NCBI RefSeq assembly: GCF_014650495.1
Contig: NZ_BMVB01000016.1
Coordinates: 1-64,000 of the forward strand
Reading direction: 5' to 3'
Source: Streptomyces cinnamoneus
GTDB taxonomy: Bacteria; Actinomycetota; Actinomycetes; Streptomycetales; Streptomycetaceae
Length of the DNA stretch: 64,000 bases
This document shows positions 15,812-24,097 of the stretch, one piece after another (within the stretch, counting starts at the first letter, position 1; the number at the start of each line of letters is the position of its first letter). A program made the position numbers and the translations under genes. The notes under the pieces are model-generated. The model was given only the letters and a program-made list of their open reading frames with translations. It did no database searches and was not told the origin of the DNA.

Positions 15812-16723
15812 TCACGCGTTGGGGCGCTTGTCGGCGGCGGCCGCGTCGGCCATCGCCTGGATCCGGTCCAGCATCGGCATCGGGTCGGTGCCGATCGTGC
15901 CGGGGAGGGCGTCGGCGATGCGCCCGGGGGTCCACCGGTCTTCCGCGTAGGCGGCCCGCAGTTCGCGGGGCTGGGCCCAGACCGCGATTTTCGGGCCGGC
16001 CACCGTGTAGACCTGCCCGGTGATCCGCTCTTGGCGGGCGCGGTCGCTGAGGAGGTAGACCACCAACGCTGCCACGTCCTCCGGTTCCCCGATCTCCGTG
16101 AGCTCGGTCGGCACGTTGGCGGACATCCGCGTACGGGCCACGGGGGCCACGCAGTTGGCGGTGACTCCGTACCGGTGCAGGCCCAGTGCGGCACTGCGGA
16201 CGAGGGAGATGACACCTCCCTTGGCGGAGGCGTAGTTGGCCTGCGCGACGCTGCCCTGATGGCTGCCGCTGGTGAAGCCGATGAGGGTGCCGCTCCGCTG
16301 TCGGCGCATGGCGGCGGAGGCAGCCCGGAAGACGGTGAAGGTGCCCTTCAGGTGGGTGGCGATGACCGGGTCCCACTCCTCCTCGGTCATATTGAAGATC
16401 ATGCGTTCGCGGAGGATCCCGGCGACGCACACCACGCCGTCGACCCGCCCGTACTGCGTCAGGGCCGCATCGATGATCCGCTGGCCGCCGGCCATCGTCG
16501 AGACGTCGTCCGCCAGGGCGACCGCCTCGCCGCCGGCCGCCTCGATCTCCTTGGCGACGGCGGTGGCGACCTCGCTGGTGGGTTCGTCGCCCGTGAGGGA
16601 GACGCCGTGGTCGTTGACGACGACCTTGGCGCCCTCGGCGGCACTCGCCAGGGCCACTGCCCTGCCGATACCGCGCCCGGCACCGGTGACGGCGACCACT
16701 TTGCCGGTCAAGAAGCTCCCCAC
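15812..16723 (-). CDS. Short-chain dehydrogenase/reductase
   Basis: 303 residues. The NAD(P)-binding motif VTGAGRGIGRAVALASA is N-terminal. The catalytic YxxxK is in ANYASAKGGVISL and the serine is in FTSGSHQGS. The long insertion after beta-2 (VVVNDHGVSLTGDEPTSEV) and the extended C-terminus match the SDR group related to the 3-hydroxyacyl-CoA dehydrogenase domain of human HSD17B4/peroxisomal multifunctional enzyme, so a beta-hydroxyacyl-CoA oxidation step is plausible. It is the first gene of a four-gene operon, and the cluster palindrome sits 24-36 nt before its start, shared with the divergent cyclase gene. Confidence 0.92.
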   Translation of the reverse strand: MGSFLTGKVVAVTGAGRGIGRAVALASAAEGAKVVVNDHGVSLTGDEPTSEVATAVAKEIEAAGGEAVALADDVSTMAGGQRIIDAALTQYGRVDGVVCVAGILRERMIFNMTEEEWDPVIATHLKGTFTVFRAASAAMRRQRSGTLIGFTSGSHQGSVAQANYASAKGGVISLVRSAALGLHRYGVTANCVAPVARTRMSANVPTELTEIGEPEDVAALVVYLLSDRARQERITGQVYTVAGPKIAVWAQPRELRAAYAEDRWTPGRIADALPGTIGTDPMPMLDRIQAMADAAAADKRPNA

Positions 16724-16746
16724 GGTGTGCCCCTTCCCGCAGTTTC

Positions 16747-16759
16747 TGACGGTCCGTTA
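16747..16759. promoter_or_regulatory. Cluster operator, copy D (TGACG-GTC-CGTTA)
   Basis: One mismatch to the shared palindrome, in the 122-bp divergent region. It lies 24 nt from the SDR start and 87 nt from the cyclase start. Confidence 0.6.
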
Positions 16760-16845
16760 GATTTTTGGGCAGCGCAGGCGTGAACACAAGACCCGTCGAC
16801 GAAGCAAAGACGCACCGCATCAGGTCACGATCGGAGAGGAATTCC

Positions 16846-17772
16846 ATGCCACTGCCGGACGAGTTCCATGAGCTGGCCAAGCGAGTGAACAACTGGGGGC
16901 GTTGGGGGGTGGACGACGAGATCGGAACCCTCAATCTCATCACCGATGCCGTGGTGCGCGCAGCGGCCGCGACGGTCACCAGTGGACGTCGCGTTCCGCT
17001 CGCGCTGCCCCTGCAGCAGGACGGCGTTCAGACGGGGGTGATCCCCGGTCGCGTCAATCCGCTGCACACGATGGTCGCGATCAACGTGGAGTTCTTCGGC
17101 CCCGGGACCGTGGCCACCAGCGACGACACCGTGACCATGGGCCTTCAAGCGGGCACGCACTGGGACGGCCTGTCCCACGTCTCGCACGGCGGGCGGCTCT
17201 ACAACGGGCGGCCGGCGGAGTCGATCACCGCACACGGGCGCTCGGCCTTCAACGGGGTCGACAAGGCCGGGCACATCGTCTCGCGCGGAGTGCTGCTCGA
17301 CGTCGCGCGCGCCAGGGGTGTCGACCGGCTCGAGAGTGCACACGCCGTCACTCCCGAGGATCTGGAGGCGGCCGAGGAACTGGCCGGAGTCAGGGTGGGG
17401 CCCGGCGATATCGCGTTGGTGCGGACTGGCCAGATCCAGCGCTATCTGACAGGCGACAAACAGGCGTACGCCTACCCTTCGCCCGGCCTTTCGATCCGTA
17501 CACCCGAGTGGTTCCACGCCCGCGACGTCGCCGCCGTCGCCAACGACACCCTCACGTTCGAGATCTTCCCGCCCGAGATAGAAGACCTGTGGCTTCCCGT
17601 CCACGCACTCGACCTGGTCGAGATGGGCATGCCGCAGGGGCAGAACTGGAATCTGGAGGAGCTTGCGGAGGTCTGTGCCGAGGAACGGCGCTACGCCTTC
17701 CTGCTGGCGGCCATGCCCGAACCCTTCGTCGGAGGAGTCGGAGCGCCCGTGGCGCCGGTCGCGATTTTCTGA
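16846..17772 (+). CDS. Cyclase-family (kynurenine formamidase-like) metal hydrolase
   Basis: 308 residues. Start ATG 16846 follows GGAGAGGA. The family motif for metal binding is present in GLQAGTHWDGLSHVSHGG (His-x-Asp-x3-His), and the domain continues to GPGDIALVRTG. Members of this family hydrolyse amides, lactones or cyclic intermediates (formamidase, isatin hydrolase) or act as cyclases. Within this catabolic cluster a lactone- or ring-opening hydrolase role is reasonable but unproved. It is transcribed divergently from the SDR operon with the palindrome between. Confidence 0.85.
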   Translation: MPLPDEFHELAKRVNNWGRWGVDDEIGTLNLITDAVVRAAAATVTSGRRVPLALPLQQDGVQTGVIPGRVNPLHTMVAINVEFFGPGTVATSDDTVTMGLQAGTHWDGLSHVSHGGRLYNGRPAESITAHGRSAFNGVDKAGHIVSRGVLLDVARARGVDRLESAHAVTPEDLEAAEELAGVRVGPGDIALVRTGQIQRYLTGDKQAYAYPSPGLSIRTPEWFHARDVAAVANDTLTFEIFPPEIEDLWLPVHALDLVEMGMPQGQNWNLEELAEVCAEERRYAFLLAAMPEPFVGGVGAPVAPVAIF

Positions 17773-18047
17773 CGAGCAGACTGCACGTCACCGTCCGCCC
17801 GCGCCTTGGGGCTTGACCCCGCGCGGTTCGGGCGGGCGGCGGCGTACAGATGCGCACCCCGAGCACGGCACCGTACGCCGCCACCCAGCTCCGGCGCCTG
17901 AGCCCTGTTGTCGCGCCGGACGCGACCCGCACTCGCCAAGGCAGCCCTGGTCACCTGGGCCTCTCGACGTCCCCTCGCAACGAATCGCTGCACCCAAGGG
18001 TGATCACGTGAACACTTCACGTCAACACCCGGTCTGGACTTTGTCGA

Positions 18048-18530
18048 CTAAGCCCGATTTGTCGCGGCGTGTTGTGGCTCAAAAGCGCCACTCCAGATCG
18101 GTCCACCGCGGTCGACCTCGCACCAGATGCGCTTCCCGGCACCCTCGCGGTGCCAGCCCCAGCGGTCGGCGAGGCCGTCCACCAGCTCCAGCCCCCTGCC
18201 TCCGGTGTCATCACCCTCGGCGCACCGCCGCCTCGGCGGCCGGGCGCTGATGTCGGTCACTTCGACGCGGACGGTGTCGACACGTCCGCCGACCGCACCC
18301 GCGGCGGCGGCGCCGGCCGCGCCGGGGAAGAGCATCCGCAGCACGGCGGGGCATCCCGTGTGGACGACCGCATTGGTGACCAACTCGGAGATCAGCAGGA
18401 TCAGCGTCTCCGCCACGGGCTCATCGGCCCCTATGCCGGATCCGGCAAGCCGCGACCGCGCCCACCTGCGGGCCCGCCCCACCTCCGCGGGGTCGGCCCG
18501 GACCTCCATCTGCATCTGAAGCACCTGCAC
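18048..18530 (-). CDS. ATP-binding anti-sigma-type regulator (HATPase_c, RsbW-like)
   Basis: 160 residues. The Bergerat-fold ATPase/kinase motifs are LISELVTNAVVHT (N-box) and GGRGLELVDGLADRWGW (glycine-rich G-box), ending in a KRIWCEV strand. Streptomyces encodes dozens of these small proteins, used as anti-sigma factors or switch kinases or paired with XRE regulators. Start GTG 18530 gives the normal length. Nothing around it suggests its partner: the 5' region is a 413-bp AT-rich gap and the 3' neighbour converges. It probably has no role in the catabolic cluster. Confidence 0.85.
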   Translation of the reverse strand: MQVLQMQMEVRADPAEVGRARRWARSRLAGSGIGADEPVAETLILLISELVTNAVVHTGCPAVLRMLFPGAAGAAAAGAVGGRVDTVRVEVTDISARPPRRRCAEGDDTGGRGLELVDGLADRWGWHREGAGKRIWCEVDRGGPIWSGAFEPQHAATNRA

Positions 18531-18943
18531 CGCTCACACCATCCGAACCGGCGGACACAACGCCTCGCGTCTCAGGGGGGTCACGGAACGTGATCCCGCT
18601 GCGAGACAGCATGGTTGACGTACAGTTACCCCAACAAGCGCTTCAGGCATATTCCGGCGCAAAGGAGTATGCGTGCTGCATACTGTGCGACGCGCGCTGC
18701 TGGGACTCGAACAACGAGTTCTTTCGAACCTCGTAGCGACGTGAACGAGGGGCATTTCCGCCCGCGACTCAGCCGCTCCGGCATCACCGGTTTTGCTGCG
18801 GCCCTGAACTACTCGCATCCCACGGAGAGTACCCGAAACCCGGCCCGACTCCGCACTGTGACGAGTAACGCGAAGAACACAAGTCGATATCGACGCAGCG
18901 TGATCACTTATCCGCCGCAAGGCGCATAATTCACCCACACCGA
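18531..18943. other. 413-bp AT-richer gap without a convincing gene
   Basis: Visibly lower GC than anything nearby. The longer open frames on either strand have unnatural composition and no family resemblance. The one thing with good translation signals is a 23-codon frame at 18673-18744 (GTG start, AAAGGAG 5 nt upstream, TGA stop). It also holds the promoter of the gene at 18530. It may be a remnant of a decayed or transferred insert. Confidence 0.4.
18673..18744 (+). CDS. Possible 23-residue small ORF
   Basis: GTG start with a near-perfect Shine-Dalgarno (AAAGGAG, spacing 5), product beginning MLHTVRRALLGLEQRVL. No known family. It could be a leader peptide or chance; it is listed because strong ribosome binding sites are rare in this non-coding gap. 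Confidence 0.2.
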   Translation: MLHTVRRALLGLEQRVLSNLVAT

Positions 18944-19969
18944 TTACGTAGCGCCATTCGGGTGATTCGCGATTTCCGTCGAGCAATTTTCCGAACCGTC
19001 GAGAAGCGCGGCGGCCAGCGCCTCTTCCCCGTCCGCCGGCGTCTGCCAGTGTTCAAGCCTCAGCCAGGCCCGCTTGAGATGCAGGTGGACTTCCGCTTCC
19101 CAGGTGAAACCCGTGCCGCCATGCAGTTGCAAACAGTCACGGGCATTACGGACAGCAGCCTCGTCGGAGAGCACTTTGGCCGCCCACGTGTCACTGACCG
19201 TAATTGCCGGCGACGCGGCGTACACGCTACTGCGTGCGAGTTCCGTACGGACGAGCATGCGGGCGCAGAGGTGTTGCACGGCTTGGAAAGCCCCTATCGG
19301 GCGACCGAACTGGCTGCGGTTCTTTACGTGGCGGACCGCCATTTCCAGAGTCCGGAGGGCGCTGCCGAGTTGTTCGGCGGCGGTCAGCAGGGCCGCCTCC
19401 CGACGCAGGCGGGCAGCATCACCTGCGTCGCTCAGCGGCGTCGCCCCCGGCAGCGGGGACAGACGCTCGATGTGATGGAGGGGGGTGGCGGGGTCGACCG
19501 ACCGGACGGGCCGGGCCGCGAGCACTTTCAGCGCTTCTTCTCCGCCCGTCCGCAGGATCCGGGGTGCCGGGCCGTCGAGGAGCAGAACGGCGTCGGCCGC
19601 GGCAAGGTGGCCGACCATGCCGGGCCGGTCCAGGGCCGTCACCACGGCCGTGCCCTCGGCGGCGCCGGGCACCACCCCCGCGGCAAGGTGCGTGGCGACG
19701 AGCGGGCCGGCCAGCAGGGCGCGCCCGGCCTCCTCGAAGAGGAGCACCGCCTCCGGCAGGCCGAGGCCCGCACCGCCGTCCTTCTCGGGCAGTCTCAGGG
19801 AGAAGAAGCCGGCCTTACCCAGCTCGTGCCACAGAGCCCGGTCGAAGCCCTGGTCCTGCTCCCCCGCATCCACCACTTGCCGGAGCTTCTCCCGCGGAAA
19901 GTGCGCCGCCAGGAGTTCCCGCATCGCCGTCTGCACGGCGCGTTGATCGTCGCTCAGCCGGAAATCCAT
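18944..19969 (-). CDS. Acyl-CoA dehydrogenase, small (partner-type) subunit
   Basis: 341 residues, short for the family. Start ATG 19969 (MDFRLSDDQRAVQTAMREL). Features: LGKAGFFSLRLPEKDGGAG, NRSQFGRPIGAFQAVQHLCA and LQLHGGTGFTWEAEVHLHL. It sits 8 bp after a 389-residue dehydrogenase. From memory, this size pair closely matches the FadE28/FadE29 (ChsE) heterotetramer that dehydrogenates the shortened cholesterol side chain. A joint alpha2-beta2 enzyme is therefore likely, with this protein as the subunit lacking the IQ end. It is the terminal gene of the amidohydrolase-led operon. Confidence 0.9.
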   Translation of the reverse strand: MDFRLSDDQRAVQTAMRELLAAHFPREKLRQVVDAGEQDQGFDRALWHELGKAGFFSLRLPEKDGGAGLGLPEAVLLFEEAGRALLAGPLVATHLAAGVVPGAAEGTAVVTALDRPGMVGHLAAADAVLLLDGPAPRILRTGGEEALKVLAARPVRSVDPATPLHHIERLSPLPGATPLSDAGDAARLRREAALLTAAEQLGSALRTLEMAVRHVKNRSQFGRPIGAFQAVQHLCARMLVRTELARSSVYAASPAITVSDTWAAKVLSDEAAVRNARDCLQLHGGTGFTWEAEVHLHLKRAWLRLEHWQTPADGEEALAAALLDGSENCSTEIANHPNGAT

Positions 19970-19977
19970 GACCGCTC

Positions 19978-21147
19978 TCACCGTCCTCTGGGCAGGCCGA
20001 GGATGCGCTCGGCAATGATGTTCTGCTGGATCTGGGAGGTACCGGCGGCGATGGTGTAGGCGAGAGAGGACAGGCGCTCGGCGGTCCACAGCCGGCCGGC
20101 GTCCAGGGAGTGCGGGCCCAGGATCTCGGCCGCCGCGTCGTACAGCTCCTGGCGGGCCTGGGAATAGCGGAGTTTGAAGACCGACCCGCCGATGCCGGGG
20201 AGGCCGCTGCCGCCGGCGATGAGCGATGCCTGGGCCTCGCTCGTATTCCACTGCACCAGGCGCCACAGGGCCGTGAAGACGGCGTTGAGTCTGCCCAGTC
20301 GGCGTCGCAGGACGGCGTCGTCCCACCGGCCGTTCTCCCGGGCCGTCCGGGCCAGCTGGACCAGGGTGCGGCGGCAGGCGACGATCTCGCCGGCGAAGGC
20401 GGTGCCACGCTCGAAGGCGAGGGTGACCATGGTGACGCGCCAGCCGTCGTTCTCGGCACCGACCCGGTGTCCGGCCGGTATCCGCACGTCGTCCAGGAAC
20501 AGTTCGGCGAATTCGGTGGAGCCGGCGAGGGTCCGGAGGGGGCGGACCGTCACCCCGGGGGCGTCCATCGGCATCGCGATCCAGGAGATCCCCCGGTGCC
20601 CGGAGCCGGCGGGGCCGGTGCGGGCGAGCAGCTCGCACCAGTCGGCGACCTCGGCGTGCGAGGTCCAGATCTTGGTGCCGGTGACGACGTAGTCGTCGCC
20701 GTCCCGGACCGCGCGGGTGCGCAGGGAGGCGAGGTCCGAGCCGGCCTCCGGTTCGGAGAACCCCTGACACCACACTTCCTCGCCCCGCAGGATCGGTGGC
20801 AGCCAGCGGGCACGCTGGGCGGCTGTTCCCTCCGCCGCGATCGTCGGTCCGGCGTGCAGCAGACCCACGAAGTTGGCGCCCACGTACGGCGCTCCGGCCA
20901 GCTCCGTCTCCTCCAGGAAGATCAGGTGCTGGGCAGGGGTGGCGCCCCGGCCCCCGGCGTCGACGGGCCAGTGCAGGCCCGCGTATCCGGCGTCGTACAG
21001 CGCCCGCTGCCAGTCACAGTCATAGGCGCGACGGGCGGGCCAGTCAGCCGGTGCCGGCTTGGGGGGCAGATGCGGCAGGGTGGCGGCCAGCCAGGCCCGC
21101 AGCCCTTGCCGGAACTCTTCCTCCTCTGCGGTGGGTTGGAGGTCCAT
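19978..21147 (-). CDS. Acyl-CoA dehydrogenase, FAD-binding subunit
   Basis: 389 residues. Start ATG 21147 (MDLQPTAEEEEFRQGLRAW) with TTGGAGG upstream. Features: VWCQGFSEPEAGSDLASLRT, KIWTSHAEVADWCELLAR and the C-terminal AGTSQIQQNIIAERILGLPR with the IQ motif. It lies 8 bp upstream of its smaller partner and 5 bp downstream of the amidohydrolase, so the three form one operon. The pair probably makes one heteromeric dehydrogenase for a bulky or branched acyl-CoA. Confidence 0.92.
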   Translation of the reverse strand: MDLQPTAEEEEFRQGLRAWLAATLPHLPPKPAPADWPARRAYDCDWQRALYDAGYAGLHWPVDAGGRGATPAQHLIFLEETELAGAPYVGANFVGLLHAGPTIAAEGTAAQRARWLPPILRGEEVWCQGFSEPEAGSDLASLRTRAVRDGDDYVVTGTKIWTSHAEVADWCELLARTGPAGSGHRGISWIAMPMDAPGVTVRPLRTLAGSTEFAELFLDDVRIPAGHRVGAENDGWRVTMVTLAFERGTAFAGEIVACRRTLVQLARTARENGRWDDAVLRRRLGRLNAVFTALWRLVQWNTSEAQASLIAGGSGLPGIGGSVFKLRYSQARQELYDAAAEILGPHSLDAGRLWTAERLSSLAYTIAAGTSQIQQNIIAERILGLPRGR

Positions 21148-21152
21148 GGCGG

Positions 21153-22352
21153 TCAGGCCGCGGGGGTGTCGAGGTCCAGGCCGAGCATCCGGATGGCATT
21201 GCCCCGCATGAGCTTGTGGACGGTCTCGTCGTCGAGGCCCTTCACATGGTCGAGGGCCACCCGTTTGGTGTGGGGGAAGGTGGAGTCCACGTGCGGGTAG
21301 TCGGTCTCGAAGGTGGCGTTGTCGCGGCCCACCGCATCGAGTGAGGCGATTCCGTGTTTGTCGCGGAAGAAGCAGCAGAAGATCTGCCGGTAGTAGTACG
21401 TGGAGGGCGGCTCGGGGATCACATCGCGCACCCCGCCCCAGGCACGGTGTTCCCGCCACACGTCGTCAGCGCGTTCCAGCACGTAGGGGATCCATCCCAT
21501 CTGACCCTCGCTGTAGGCGAGGGTGAGGCGGGGGAAGCGGACGAGCACGCCACTGAAGAGGAAGTCCGACATCGAGGCCATGGCGTTGTTGAACGACAAG
21601 GTCGCCTGTACGGCCGTCGGCGCGTCGGGGGAGGTTGCGGGCATCTGCGAGGAGGAGCCGATGTGCATGTTGACGACGGTCCCCGTCTCCTGGCAGAGGG
21701 CGAAGAGCGGGTCCCAGTAGCCGGTGTGGATGCTGGGCAGGCCCAGGTGGGTGGGCAGCTCGCTGAAGGTGAGGGCGCGTACACCCCGGTCGGCGTTGCG
21801 CCGGACCTCGGCGACGGCGAGATCGATGTCCCAGAGAGGGATGATGCACAGCGGGATGAGCCGGCCGCCGCTGTCGCCGCACCACTCGTCGACCATCCAG
21901 TCGTTGTAGGCGCGTACGCACGCGAGGGCCACTTCCTTGTCGTGCGCCTCCGCGAAGGTCTGCCCGCAGAAGCGGGGGAAGGTCGGGAAGCACAAGGACG
22001 CCTCGACGTGGTTGAGGTCCATGTCCTTCAGCCGAGCCGCCGGGTCCCAGCAGCCGCGGCGCATCTCTTCCCGGGTGATGCCCTCCAGCGTCATGTCGTC
22101 CCGGTGGAAGCCGACCGCCGCGATGTTGCGCTTGTACGGGAACCGGAGGTCCTCGTAGATCCACCAGTCGGTGGGCCGCCCGTCGGGGTCCATGGTGATG
22201 CGGTACTTCCCGCCGGTGTACTCCAGCTCGCCGATGCCTGCGGTCATGGGGCGGGGGCCTCGGTCGCGGTACTTGGCCGGGAGCCACGTCTCGAAGAGGT
22301 GGGCGGGTTCGATCACATGGTCGTCGACACTGACGATGCGCGGCAGGTCCAT
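21153..22352 (-). CDS. TIM-barrel metal-dependent amidohydrolase (amidohydrolase 2 family)
   Basis: 399 residues. It opens with SVDDHVIEPAHLFETWLP, a conserved N-terminal metal-site strand in this family, and has MHIGSSSQMPATSP, LAYSEGQMGWIPY and the C-terminal NATFETDYPHVDSTFPHT carrying the metal/acid aspartate. Relatives hydrolyse or decarboxylate ring-cleavage products, and one is routinely found in actinobacterial steroid and aromatic degradation clusters. It is the first gene of an operon with the dehydrogenase pair. A perfect cluster palindrome lies 19-31 nt before its ATG. The exact reaction is not predictable. Confidence 0.88.
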   Translation of the reverse strand: MDLPRIVSVDDHVIEPAHLFETWLPAKYRDRGPRPMTAGIGELEYTGGKYRITMDPDGRPTDWWIYEDLRFPYKRNIAAVGFHRDDMTLEGITREEMRRGCWDPAARLKDMDLNHVEASLCFPTFPRFCGQTFAEAHDKEVALACVRAYNDWMVDEWCGDSGGRLIPLCIIPLWDIDLAVAEVRRNADRGVRALTFSELPTHLGLPSIHTGYWDPLFALCQETGTVVNMHIGSSSQMPATSPDAPTAVQATLSFNNAMASMSDFLFSGVLVRFPRLTLAYSEGQMGWIPYVLERADDVWREHRAWGGVRDVIPEPPSTYYYRQIFCCFFRDKHGIASLDAVGRDNATFETDYPHVDSTFPHTKRVALDHVKGLDDETVHKLMRGNAIRMLGLDLDTPAA

Positions 22353-22370
22353 GGCACTCCCTCGCTATTC

Positions 22371-22383
22371 TGACGGACCGTCA
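22371..22383. promoter_or_regulatory. Cluster operator, copy E (TGACG-GAC-CGTCA)
   Basis: A perfect copy, extended to 15 bp by flanking C/G (CTGACG-GAC-CGTCAG). It is 19 nt before the amidohydrolase start. Confidence 0.7.
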
Positions 22384-22453
22384 GTTCAGTTCAGGAGGCT
22401 AGCCGCCGACCCCTGGACCGACAAGCGCATACGCCCTACGCTCCGGCGCAATA

Positions 22454-22466
22454 TGACGCTTCGTCA
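22454..22466. promoter_or_regulatory. Cluster operator, copy F (TGACG-CTT-CGTCA)
   Basis: A perfect copy, 21-33 nt before the acyl-CoA synthetase start at 22487. Each of the two divergent units therefore has its own site. Confidence 0.7.
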
Positions 22467-22486
22467 GACCCAAGGAGGCGACGGCC

Positions 22487-24097
22487 ATGCGTCTGGCAGA
22501 TGCCGACGGCGACCTGTCCGGCTCGCCCACGCTGTGGGAGCTTCTCGCGCGGCGGGCGGCCCTCACGCCCGGTGCCCCCGCTCTCATCCAGGCCGACGAG
22601 CCGGCGGCGCCGGGCGGCGACCGGCGGGTGACGTTCGGCGCACTGCGGGAGCGTGCCGAGCGCGTCGCCGCCGGGCTGTACGCACAGGGTGTGCGTCCCG
22701 GCAGCCGCGTGGCGTGGCAGCTGCCCACGCGCATCGAGACCGTCGTCCTGAGCCTGGCCCTGGCCCGTCTGGGTGCCGTCCAGACGCCCCTGATCCCCTC
22801 CTGTCGCGACCGCGAGGTCGGGCATGCCCTGCGGACGACCGGGGCACGCCACCTCGCCGTCCCGGGTACCTGGCGGGGGTTCGACCACACCGCGATGGCC
22901 CGGCGCATCGCGGGAACGCTGCCCCACCCGCCGCTGGTGTTCCCGGCGTACGACGCCCTTCCGGAGGCCGATCCCGCCGCGCTTCCGCCTGCGCCCACAA
23001 GCGGTACGGACGTCCGCTGGATCTACTGGACGTCCGGCACCACCTCCGACCCCAAGGGCGTCCTGCACATGGACCGCAGCCTCATCGCCTCGGGCACCCA
23101 CCTCGCCGACGCGCTCGGCCTCACCCCGAACGATGTCGGTTCCATGGCCTTCCCCTTTGCGCACGTGGGCGGGCCCGACTACATGGTGATGGCATTGCTG
23201 CGCGGCTTCCCGGTGCTCCTCCTGGAGCACTTCGCCCTGCCGGACTCACTGGCCGCCTATCGCCGCCACGGCGTCACAGTGGCGGGCGGGTCGACGGTCT
23301 TCTACGCCATGTTCCTCGCCGAGCAGCGCAAGGCCCCCGGTCGCAGGATCCTCCCGGCCCTGCGCCTCATGGCGGGCGGCGGGGCGCCGAAGCCGCCCGA
23401 GCTGCACCACGCGGTCGTCCGGGAACTGGGCTGCCGCCTCACCCACGGCTACGGCATGACCGAGGCACCCATGATCACCATGGGGAGTCCGGATGACCCG
23501 GAGGAGAGACTGGCCGGCACGGAGGGCAGGCCGGCCACCGGGATGACGATCCGGATCACGAGCCCGGACGGCATGCCGGTCCCCATCGGTACGGACGGGG
23601 AGGTACGGCTGCGCGGCGAGGCCGTCTTCCGCGGCTATCTCGACCCGCGCCAGACCGCCGAGGCGTTCGACGCCGACGGTTTCCTGCGCACCGGCGATCT
23701 CGGTCACCTCACCGAGGACGGTTACCTCGTGCTCACCGGGCGCGCGAAGGACGTCATCGTCCGCAAGGGCGAGAACGTCTCCGCGCAGGAGATCGAACAG
23801 CTCCTCCACGGCCACCCCGGAGTCGAGGACGTGGCTGTCGTCGGGCTTCCCGACGCCGCACGCGGAGAGCGCGTCTGTGCGGTGGTCCAGCAGCCCGAAG
23901 GAGCCGCTCCCCTGACCCTCGCGGACGTGACCGCCCATCTGAGGGCCGCAGGTCTGGCGGTGCACAAGCTGCCCGAGCAGCTGGAAGTCGTCGACGCGCT
24001 GCCGCGCAACGACACCCTCCGCAAGGTGCTGAAGTACAAGCTGCGCGAGCGCTTCTCCAGCCCGCCCTCGTCCGATCGTCAGCCGTTCGCCCGGTAG
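22487..24097 (+). CDS. AMP-forming acyl-CoA synthetase (cyclohexanecarboxylate-CoA ligase-like)
   Basis: 536 residues. The adenylation signature is WTSGTTSDPKGVLH. Other motifs are LTHGYGMTEAPMITMG, the hinge/ATP motif FLRTGDLGHLTEDGYLVLTG, and the C-terminal lysine region LPRNDTLRKVLKYKLRE. It forms an acyl-AMP and then the CoA ester, the entry step for an organic acid into the pathway. ATG 22487 follows AAGGAGG. It is divergent from the amidohydrolase operon and overlaps the 3' end of the convergent pseudokinase gene by 19 bp. Together with the ADP-forming ligase at 6778 it gives the cluster two chemically different activation enzymes. Confidence 0.92.
   Translation: MRLADADGDLSGSPTLWELLARRAALTPGAPALIQADEPAAPGGDRRVTFGALRERAERVAAGLYAQGVRPGSRVAWQLPTRIETVVLSLALARLGAVQTPLIPSCRDREVGHALRTTGARHLAVPGTWRGFDHTAMARRIAGTLPHPPLVFPAYDALPEADPAALPPAPTSGTDVRWIYWTSGTTSDPKGVLHMDRSLIASGTHLADALGLTPNDVGSMAFPFAHVGGPDYMVMALLRGFPVLLLEHFALPDSLAAYRRHGVTVAGGSTVFYAMFLAEQRKAPGRRILPALRLMAGGGAPKPPELHHAVVRELGCRLTHGYGMTEAPMITMGSPDDPEERLAGTEGRPATGMTIRITSPDGMPVPIGTDGEVRLRGEAVFRGYLDPRQTAEAFDADGFLRTGDLGHLTEDGYLVLTGRAKDVIVRKGENVSAQEIEQLLHGHPGVEDVAVVGLPDAARGERVCAVVQQPEGAAPLTLADVTAHLRAAGLAVHKLPEQLEVVDALPRNDTLRKVLKYKLRERFSSPPSSDRQPFAR

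Noticed and set aside
17795..17839. CCGCCCGC/GCGGGCGG pairing after the cyclase gene as a terminator
   Set aside because: An eight-base GC-only stem with a 29-nt loop is common by chance at this GC content and is not clearly stronger than background.
18534..18986. A 150-codon minus-strand frame in the AT-rich gap
   Set aside because: No domain, abnormal residue make-up, no start signal, and overlap with the neighbouring dehydrogenase. It is treated as non-coding.
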